DNA from: Enterococcus raffinosus
Lineage (GTDB): Bacteria; Bacillota; Bacilli; Lactobacillales; Enterococcaceae
Direction of reading: 5' to 3'
DNA length: 37,867 nucleotides
NCBI RefSeq assembly: GCF_018917525.1
Contig: NZ_JAHLOS010000041.1
Location: 1 to 37,867, forward strand
Under the pieces are notes generated by a model. The model was not told where the DNA came from. It did not search any database and worked only from the letters and a program-made list of their open reading frames with translations. A program made the translations under genes and the position numbers. Below are positions 8,319 through 15,900 of the stretch, one piece after another. Each line of letters opens with the position of its first letter. The first letter of the stretch is position 1.

Positions 8319-8606
8319 ATGAACGTAGATGAAAATATTGTTTCATATATGCAGGATATTTTTGAATTGTTAAGTTGCAAAACAAGATTAAAAATAGTTC
8401 TAGCATTAAATGACCGGGAGAGAAGTGTTAACCAATTAGAATCTTATTTAAAAATTTCTCAATCAGGAATTTCACATCAACTTGCGATATTGAGGAAACA
8501 TCATTTAGTAAGTTTCAGGAAAAATGGACGGACACGGATATACACGTTATCAGACGCACATATTGAAGATATGATTAGATTGCTAACTATACATGCCAAG
8601 GAATGA
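8319..8606 (+). CDS. ArsR/SmtB-family metal sensor, module 1 (alpha-5 zinc-type site)
   Basis: The 95-aa repressor starts at ATG 8319 behind TTGGAGGTC. It has the ArsR winged helix, with recognition helix 'SQSGISHQLAILRKHHLV'. The C-terminal helix carries Asp79-x-His81-x10-His92-x2-Glu95, which matches the alpha-5 site DxHx10Hxx(H/E) of SmtB/CzrA-type zinc and cobalt sensors. The arsenic/cadmium-type alpha-3 CxC motif is missing; the single Cys in LSCKTR is not part of it. The ATATGA-N8-TCATAT palindrome in the ATPase 1 promoter is its expected operator. The gene is separated from the ATPase by about 1 kb, unlike module 2, where the sensor is directly downstream. Confidence 0.85.
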   Translation: MNVDENIVSYMQDIFELLSCKTRLKIVLALNDRERSVNQLESYLKISQSGISHQLAILRKHHLVSFRKNGRTRIYTLSDAHIEDMIRLLTIHAKE

Positions 8607-8658
8607 AAAGTGTAAATTTTTTCAACATAAATCGCATGAAAGACTAATAAAGTAGTTG

Positions 8659-8683
8659 TTGAATTTAAAATAAAAAAATTCAA
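8659..8683 (+). terminator. Weak hairpin after the ArsR gene
   Basis: TTGAATTT and AAATTCAA arms surround a 9-base A-rich loop. There is no T run after it, so terminator function is doubtful. Confidence 0.3.
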
Positions 8684-8770
8684 ACTATTTGGTGTTTCAT
8701 AAAGTGGTACAGAAATGGAACATTTTAAACTCTGGTTATAGTTAAATTTATTTAGATGTAGGAGGAGTAT

Positions 8771-8926
8771 ATGACCTTATTAATTGGTGTCACGATATTC
8801 CTGAGTGGTGGATTTGTTGGAGTAGCATCAATGTGTTTATTACTAATAAATGGCGTTGCCGAAAGAAATAATACAAATTCTCAGAATTTAAGGAGGAACA
8901 AAGGTAACGAAGAGAGGAGTCAGTGA
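8771..8926 (+). CDS. DUF3789-like small membrane protein of conjugative elements
   Basis: The 51-aa gene starts at ATG 8771 behind GGAGGAG. It has one hydrophobic segment (about residues 3-28) with 'GGFVGVASMCLLL', followed by a charged, Asn/Arg-rich tail. The Gly-Gly-x-x-Gly-Val-Ala-x-Met-Cys-Leu pattern is typical of DUF3789 proteins, which are common small ORFs in Gram-positive conjugative transposons. Their function is not established. No other intact transfer genes surround it, so it is best read as a survivor of a decayed element, in line with the remnants just downstream. Confidence 0.6.
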   Translation: MTLLIGVTIFLSGGFVGVASMCLLLINGVAERNNTNSQNLRRNKGNEERSQ

Positions 8927-9583
8927 TGATTATTCTTTTGCGAAACAAAAGTAGTTCAATATTCAAAAGAGTTTCTATAAAGTTATTTGAACAATCTGAT
9001 CATGGTTCAAGTTAATATACATGCTTTTCATTTAACTATCACCAAATGCAATTAGCAACTAAGAATTTCTCATAGTATATTGGACGGAAATTTCTCATAC
9101 ATTGGATTAGGCGGCAGTTTCATTTCTTTTCCTTTAGCTACTGTACCCAATATTTTCAAGAAGAGCAGATTAAGGCTGAAATGGTTTACAGATACAAGTA
9201 TCTAATTGTTGATGATAAGAATGGCCTAATTTTGAAATATGCCTTTAAGGTGAGTTAGTATTGCAAAGCCTTTTGATTAGTAAATTGCAAAGAATAATAA
9301 TTAATCCAATTGTATATGATATTTCAGCATAGAGATATAGCTTATTCATGCAACAATTGACCGCATGATGACACCAGTACGCGAAAAATGTCGAAAACAT
9401 TTTTCAGCAAAATCATATAATAGCAATTCGTTAAAAACTAATTGATCGAACGAATAGCTTAGATTAAAAATCTTATCTTCTTTTAATGTGTCTTTTTGGT
9501 GAAATCTATGTAATGGTTAACAAAAATCTGATTTTAGTGAAAGCATTGTTAGATTTAAGTTTACTGGAAATTAGGTGGAAAAT
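8927..9583 (+). other. Decayed mobile-element region
   Basis: No intact gene is visible in 657 bp. Several short open stretches read like protein fragments: a 29-codon frame at 8926-9015, a SHOCT-like fragment at 9160-9258, and a frame around 9350-9445 containing TIDRMMTPVREK. Stops and frame changes between them suggest decay. The last part is the leader of the AraC-type regulator. Confidence 0.4.
9160..9258 (+). pseudogene. SHOCT-domain-like fragment
   Basis: The frame reads EEQIKAEMVYRYKYLIVDD and then ends at a TAG. This resembles the beginning of the small SHOCT modules ('IKAE-x-x-YR', later 'GLI') found in proteins next to recombinases on conjugative elements. It has no start codon and no ribosome binding site, so it is a remnant at best. 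Confidence 0.25.
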
Positions 9584-10339
9584 ATGAATCGAATTTTAAT
9601 TGTTGAAGATGAAGAATTGGAAAGAAATTTTTTGCAAATGATAATTGAAAAAAAGTTTACAGACAAATGTCTTGTTTTGAGTTGCGCCACAGGGACACAA
9701 GCGATAGAGTATGCACAAAAATATCTACCAAATATCTTATTTTTAGATATAATGATCCCAGAAAAAGACGGTCTGTCAGTATTGAAAGAGGTTCGGACCT
9801 TTTTGCCTAAGGCTACATTCGTAATTATTTCAGCTTTATCTGAGTTTTCTTTTGCTCAACAGGCGATTGATTTAAATGTTCACAAGTATTTACTAAAACC
9901 TGTTACACCAAGAGAAATAGAGGGGATAGTTCAAGGTGTAATAGATCAACAAAAAAAGATTGCAGATGTCGCTATAAAAATGACAGCGAATAGTAAATAC
10001 GAGGAACAATTCTGGTTCATTCAAGAAGCAATTTGTTTTATACAAAAAAATTATCGTGAAAAGTTAACACTGGAAATGGTGTCAGCCCATGTCTATATGA
10101 ATACGCAATATTTTAGTAGAGTCTTTAAAAAAAGAATTGGTATATCCTGTACTGATTATGTCAATAATTTACGGATTCAACATGCCTGCGAATTACTGGA
10201 ACATTCAACTTTTCCATCTTTTCGTATTGCCAGTGAGTGCGGCTTTAATGATCCATCCTATTTCAATCGCGTCTTCCATAAACAAATGAAGACAACACCA
10301 AATAAGTATCGAAAACTATTCTGTCAAAAATTTTTTTAA
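9584..10339 (+). CDS. AraC-type response regulator (YesN-like), orphan
   Basis: The 251-aa protein starts at ATG 9584 behind AGGTGG; GTG 9575 overlaps that site. Residues 1-120 are a receiver domain with Asp9-Glu10, phospho-accepting Asp55 (LFLDIMIPEKDG), a Ser in VIISALS and Lys in YLLKPV. Residues about 145-250 are an AraC/XylS double HTH (MNTQYFSRVFKKRIG, then ASECGFNDPSYFNRVFHKQM). Such regulators are normally paired with a membrane sensor kinase, but none is adjacent: upstream is decayed DNA, downstream a 555-bp gap. Its kinase is either elsewhere or lost. It could act on the nearby surface-protein locus, by position only. Confidence 0.85.
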   Translation: MNRILIVEDEELERNFLQMIIEKKFTDKCLVLSCATGTQAIEYAQKYLPNILFLDIMIPEKDGLSVLKEVRTFLPKATFVIISALSEFSFAQQAIDLNVHKYLLKPVTPREIEGIVQGVIDQQKKIADVAIKMTANSKYEEQFWFIQEAICFIQKNYREKLTLEMVSAHVYMNTQYFSRVFKKRIGISCTDYVNNLRIQHACELLEHSTFPSFRIASECGFNDPSYFNRVFHKQMKTTPNKYRKLFCQKFF

Positions 10340-10894
10340 TACTAAAATGCTTTTTTAGTAGAGTAGTTTATTTTTACAATAAGTTAGATTTCATTCTCAA
10401 CACCGTGGGAATGGAATCTGTTATTTAAAGACCTCATTGAAAAAAATAGAGGAGATTGCGAAAGTAGGATGGTCTACTGAACTAACAAAACGAAGGTAAA
10501 TAGTAAAAAGTGTGAAATCAAAAAAGGTTCTGATCGCAAGGAGATATCAGATAAATGTAAATGGAAATTCCAATTTGATAATGGGATCAAATTAGATGCA
10601 ACAGAATAGACCTAAACGAACATTTCAGAAATAAATTGTGAGGTAATTTAGTGGTAATGCAATCAGGTTTTTCTTTTGTTGAATCTATGGAAAAAAATTT
10701 ACTAAATCTAATTAATAATATTTTGATGCTAGGTTGTAATAAAATGTGATTTGATTATTCGAATCTCTTTTTTTTTGGGAATTTAAGAAAAAAAAGGACA
10801 AATTGATTAGAAAAATAATTAAATAGTTCTTATGTTAGTAATATAATTAAGTGGAAATAATTATTTTAAATTTTTATTTTGAAAGGAACTGGAA
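10340..10894 (+). other. Gene-free 555-bp interval with a short protein relic
   Basis: No complete gene is visible. One frame, open from a stop near 10470 to a TAG near 10608, encodes a Lys-rich piece ending FQFDNGIKLDATE, without a start or ribosome binding site. It looks like a degraded gene end of unknown family. A possible -10 (TATAAT, about 10842) lies before the Mga-like gene. Confidence 0.4.
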
Positions 10895-12334
10895 ATGCAA
10901 GCCAATGATTTATTGCTGGATGATGATCGTTACAAATGGTATCTGCTTCAGTATTTAGAATTAAAAAAAAATTCATACTCCTCAGTTGATCAGCTTAGTG
11001 ATATTTTAAAAGTTTCTCGCTATAAATTGGAAAAATATATTCTGGAACTGCAGATTGACTTGGAAAGAATTGATTTTGAGGCAACGATAGAACTGCTTGA
11101 TACAGGAGAGATAAAGGTACATCAACTGACACATGCGATTGTGAAAAGAATTCGACTTTGTTTCGTTGAACGGAGCCTATCGTTCCAACTTTTTCACCGA
11201 TTTATAATAGATGAAACTAGTATTGACAAGCAAATCGAAGAGCTGCATGTGAGTCGTTCAAGCACCTATCGATTATATAAGCGGTTGAAGTGTAAGTTGA
11301 CTGACGAGGGGTTTCAAATAAAGAAAAATCAATTAATTGGCGATGAGTCTTTGGTCCGAAGTTTTCTATTCGGTCTATATTATGAAATATTTAATGGGTT
11401 ATCGAATCCATTTGGAAAAAAAGTTCAGCAGCAAACCCAAGAAATATTTTGTTACTTGAATCATCAGTTGAATCTATCATTACCCAAAACCAGAGAACAT
11501 AAATTGTTGTTTTTTTTAAGTATTTGGTTGATTCGAATAAGAAAAAAACACTTGATGGGCGACGTAATCATTGAGTATAACGAGAATAAAGTGAGCGATT
11601 ATCTTGCTACATGGTTGGATCGTCATTTTTCATTAACAGATATAGAAAAGATGAGAGAGATCGCTTCTTTATTGCTATTTTGTCAAATGATGGAAATCGA
11701 TTTGAACCAGGATTTGACCTTCATTGCGTGTAAAGAAAACCAACAAGCAGAGGAATTGTTAGAAGAGTTTTTACTCTATATAGCAAATCATTCGAGATTC
11801 GAATTAAATCGATTAAAAGAAGATACTGAATTACTTTCAGGTTTGCTACGAATCAATCGTAAATGGTTGATCTATCACTTTCGCGAGACGACATCTGTAA
11901 CAAAAATCCAGCAACACTATTTTCAAGGAGTTAATCCAAAACTGGATGAGCTGATTCAAGATTTTATTGAAAAATTCGCCCAAAGAGAGCTGTTTCATTC
12001 GGAGCAAGAGCGAAATAAATTATATTATGACTATTTGTTTTTCCTAATTACGCGAATCTCAGTTGAAGAGCTGGAAGATCCAATATATATCTGCATCGAT
12101 TTTTCTCATGGGAGCAGATATAACGAATACATTCAAACGATGTTGCGTTCGCTCCAAAGCATGAACATTTGTTACGAAGAAAAATTGAGTTCTATGACCC
12201 AGGTATATTTATCTGATTTTTTGATCGACCGACTTCCTTGTAAGCAGATGATTTGGAAGCGACCTCCGACACCAGAGGATTGGGCAGAGTTTGGACACTT
12301 GTTGTTAACGGTTAAGGGAGACGCTTATAAATAG
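10895..12334 (+). CDS. Mga/AtxA-family transcriptional regulator
   Basis: The 479-aa gene starts at ATG 10895 behind GAAAGGAACTGG. Two N-terminal HTH regions are visible (about 30-60, 'SVDQLSDILKVSRYKLEKYI'; about 115-140, 'IEELHVSRSSTYRLYKRL'), followed by a long PRD-like helical middle and a C-terminal EIIB-like part (about 395-475). This is the layout of Mga, AtxA and EbpR, which activate surface protein or virulence loci in streptococci, bacilli and enterococci. Its position directly before a giant LPXTG protein matches the mga-emm and ebpR-ebp arrangement, so activation of that gene is the natural inference. Confidence 0.8.
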   Translation: MQANDLLLDDDRYKWYLLQYLELKKNSYSSVDQLSDILKVSRYKLEKYILELQIDLERIDFEATIELLDTGEIKVHQLTHAIVKRIRLCFVERSLSFQLFHRFIIDETSIDKQIEELHVSRSSTYRLYKRLKCKLTDEGFQIKKNQLIGDESLVRSFLFGLYYEIFNGLSNPFGKKVQQQTQEIFCYLNHQLNLSLPKTREHKLLFFLSIWLIRIRKKHLMGDVIIEYNENKVSDYLATWLDRHFSLTDIEKMREIASLLLFCQMMEIDLNQDLTFIACKENQQAEELLEEFLLYIANHSRFELNRLKEDTELLSGLLRINRKWLIYHFRETTSVTKIQQHYFQGVNPKLDELIQDFIEKFAQRELFHSEQERNKLYYDYLFFLITRISVEELEDPIYICIDFSHGSRYNEYIQTMLRSLQSMNICYEEKLSSMTQVYLSDFLIDRLPCKQMIWKRPPTPEDWAEFGHLLLTVKGDAYK

Positions 12335-12341
12335 AAATCTA

Positions 12342-12941
12342 TTGATTCGGATCGCACCGCCGTCAATGATGTTTTATCAGTCCAATAAACTGATCTTGTA
12401 CAACAGTGAAAAATTGATTGCAAAATTTATAGAGGATCAGTCATTGCACACATTTGATTTAGCGGAGAACGATAACGTTTTAATCAATACCAATGATCAA
12501 ATGGAAGAAAAAAATGTATCAATTGAAACAGGTTACTCAGAACAACAGCTGGATCAATCGTCTGAAGCAGGAGAGAGTAAACTTTCGCAAAAAAAAGTAA
12601 ACCTAACTGAAAAAAATTGTCTTCTGAAAAATGGCAAACGAACTTCTGAGCAATCAACAAAAAGAACACGTAATGACGTTCTGGAAACAATTGAACAGAA
12701 AATTTGTATCTTGTCACTAGCAAACCCACCAGATGTTCAGTCAAATGGACATGAACTCGTTCTAATGTTGGCGTGTATGTCTGGTACGATATTATTCGGC
12801 ACAAACATGATTGAAACAAAAATATATGAAAATATCACTTTTAAGGGGATGGAACAGGATGAAGTTTTTAAAAAGATTATGGTCATTCATGGCACTTTGC
12901 GGAATGACGCTTGGAATTTTTCCGATATCGATCTTTGCTGA
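12342..12941 (+). CDS. Uncertain ORF between regulator and adhesin (out-of-frame overlap)
   Basis: A 199-aa frame starts at TTG 12342, 8 bp after the Mga-like stop, and continues 83 bp into the adhesin signal-peptide region in another frame. There is no clear ribosome binding site. The protein is polar and Gln/Glu/Ser-rich in the middle, with one hydrophobic patch near residues 140-160 (LVLMLACMSGTILFG). I recognise no family. The part overlapping the adhesin is probably non-coding. It could be a small accessory gene, a decayed cell-wall gene, or simply a long untranslated leader with a chance frame. Confidence 0.3.
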   Translation: MIRIAPPSMMFYQSNKLILYNSEKLIAKFIEDQSLHTFDLAENDNVLINTNDQMEEKNVSIETGYSEQQLDQSSEAGESKLSQKKVNLTEKNCLLKNGKRTSEQSTKRTRNDVLETIEQKICILSLANPPDVQSNGHELVLMLACMSGTILFGTNMIETKIYENITFKGMEQDEVFKKIMVIHGTLRNDAWNFSDIDLC

Positions 12942-15900
12942 GACGATTGAGGCAGCCGATGTGGTGATCAATCAAGTAAAAATTACAGATACAGAAGACC
13001 AAGAAATTTCTGAAAACAATCGTGTGAAACGTAAAGATAAAATAAAGATAAAATTGAACTGGTCACAATCAAAGCCGTCATTAATCGAAGGGAATACGAG
13101 GATGTCGATCAATTTGCCGAAGAATCTAAACTATCCAGATCAGTCTGGCAGTTTAGGTGAAATAGGTAACTATCAAGTTAGTAATCAACAGCTAATTTTT
13201 CAATTCAACAAAAACTATCAAGAAACCGAGGATGGGCGGGTACCTGATTTTTCAAGTGCGAAGTTTTACAAAGGAGTACTGGAGCTAACTGCAGAAACTA
13301 CATCAAAAGAGTTGGAAACTGAAGATGTGGATTTTGGCAATAATCTTATTTCAACGCTTTATTATGACCAGAAAGCTAACTCGAATTCAAAAAAATTTGT
13401 CGAGGCGGAAACCGAAAAGGTAGAGAAAGCAATTCCTTCAATTACGCAGCCTCGGGCTCTGAATAATAATCTCAATGATAGAGGAGTAAAATTGTTTGAT
13501 GCTATTACTATAACGGATGAAAATGGGAATGCTTTTACTGATGAGAATCCGGCTAAATATAATGATAATATCAAGATTCATATCGATTGGTCATTACTAG
13601 ATTCGGTTGACATTACTAATGGGGACTACTATGAATACAAACTTCCAGATAGTTTCGCTGTCCATAATCCTGTAGATGAAATTCTTAAAAATGGAGGGCA
13701 AGAATTAGGGAGATTCCAATTAGATACAACTGGAAACTTGAAAGTCATTTTTAATCAAAATGCAGAAAATCTTTCCAATCGAAAGGGGAAAATTGATTTA
13801 AGTACTTCTTTTAATATACAAACAAATGAAAGAGAAGTTGAGATTGAAACAGGGATTTATGATAATGAGAACAAAGAAATTATCATCACAGTTCCAATTT
13901 TCCAAATTGATTTTTCGAAATCAGGTGAAATCAAAAGTAATGGAACGGTAAATTGGAATATTGATTTCAATAAAGACTCTAATAGTATAACAAAAGTTGT
14001 AGTTACCGATGTGATGCCCGAAGGACTTGGATATATTGCCTCTAAAGGTTTATTATTTAAAAATGGAAAATGGGAGGAAACCGCTAATCTGTATACGTAT
14101 AATCCTGTAGCTCAGACGTTTACTTTTAATGACATTATCAAAACACCAGTTAGATTAACAATTAATGCATACGTTGATCAAAAGAAAACAACGATTGACA
14201 CATATACTAATACTGCAAAAATTACTGGAAGTGAGTTTTTAGAACAGGATGCGTCAGCTACTGTAAGTTTTAAAGATGTGGATAACTACAAACGGTTTAT
14301 CAGTTATACAGCAGAAACGGGAGAGGCAAAATGGGAGGTTTCTGCTACTTTTACAAAAGAAAACGGGATTTTAACAGATAAGACTTATGCCGGATTGGAT
14401 TCTGAAGGAGCGCTACACTATCTTGTAGAAGATAGTGTCGTAATTACAAAAAAGCAAGATGGTTCTTCAGTGAGTAAAGACAGTTGGAAACTTGAAAGCA
14501 CAACTAAAAATAGTTCGGGAAATACTGTTGCTTTTGAAATTAAGTTTAAGGATCCGGGTTCATATATAGTCAGCTATAAAACAAAGATGGCAAAGCCTAC
14601 TTTGTCAGACACCAAAATAGACAACTATATGTCTGTTGTCGATGATGGAAATAAGAGTGATCACAGCTCAGGAGGGACAGTTACTCCTGAAACAGGAATT
14701 GGCGTGGATAAGGCTGTCGATGCAGCTAATAAAGACGTAGACAAAATGATTCTTGCATGGAGCGCCGAGATAAACAAAGCAGGTAAAACAATTAATAATC
14801 TAATTGTTACTGATATATATGAAATGGCTAATGGGAGCAACGTGAGTGCCTTATCATTGATTAAAGATGAGCTAGTGATTAAAACAGTTTCCGGTAAAGT
14901 ATTGAATGAAGTAACTGACTATAAGGTTGAGATATTAACAAGACAGATACCAGGTACTTCAGAAATGATGGAGTCTGGATTTAAGATCACTTTTAAAAAT
15001 ACTGTCACCGAAAAATTAATGATTAGCTACAAAACGAAATTTGATATTAACAAGCAAAATGAACTAAAAGAGTCAGGAAAGTTTCCATCAGTAGCTGGGA
15101 ATCGATTCAGTAATACTTTATTTGCTGAATATTTAGATGAAAATGGGGACATTCAAAAAGTTGGAGACCAAGCAGAACAATGGATAAGCAGTAATTGGTT
15201 GAAGAATGCAGATAAAGGCGGTTTCTTTGTAAAAAAGGGTGAAAACGTCCATGAAGCAATGAAAAAATTTTTGAAGAAAAACAATTTATCATTCAATAAT
15301 ATCTTTGAAGAGGCTGTGGCACCAGAAGACAGTGTTTATTGGATTGCAAAATTCAATTTATTTAAAAATAAAATTCCAAAAAAATATAAAATCATTGATA
15401 CACTAGGTGAAGGACAAGTCCTACGAAAATTGGCAATTTATGAAACCACGTTAAATCGTGATGGAGATCTAACAGAAAAGTATGAGAGAAAACTAGAATT
15501 AGGTGAAGACTACGAATTTGAAGAAATAAATGGAGATATCGTCATTACACTTCTTAAAGAAACAGATAAGACATTATCAGTTGCAGTTGCTGTTGATACT
15601 GACGAAGATAGTTATAGATACAAAAATTACGCCGAGCTTCAAAATGGTGACGGTAAAAAGATAGTCTCTGCCGATGCGGAAGTAAACGTTTCCTTAAAAG
15701 AAGACTGGCTAACAAAAGATGGACTTCAAAATGAAGCGAACAATCGATTAGTTGATTGGCAAGTAGTCATCAATAAAGATGCTAAGAAGATTCACAATGC
15801 CACAATTATGGATACAGTGAAATTAAACCAACAGACATTTATTTTGGATGAGAATAACGAAGTGCTTGTGAAAGTTTTCAAAGGGATCAAAAATGGAAAT

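Noticed and set aside
8926-9015. 29-aa ORF overlapping the DUF3789 stop by TGATG
   Set aside because: It is coupled by position but has no recognisable composition and is followed by decayed DNA, so not annotated as a gene.
9350-9445. Recombinase fragment with TIDRMMTPVREK
   Set aside because: Too short and not matched to a family I can name, so only mentioned as part of the decayed region.
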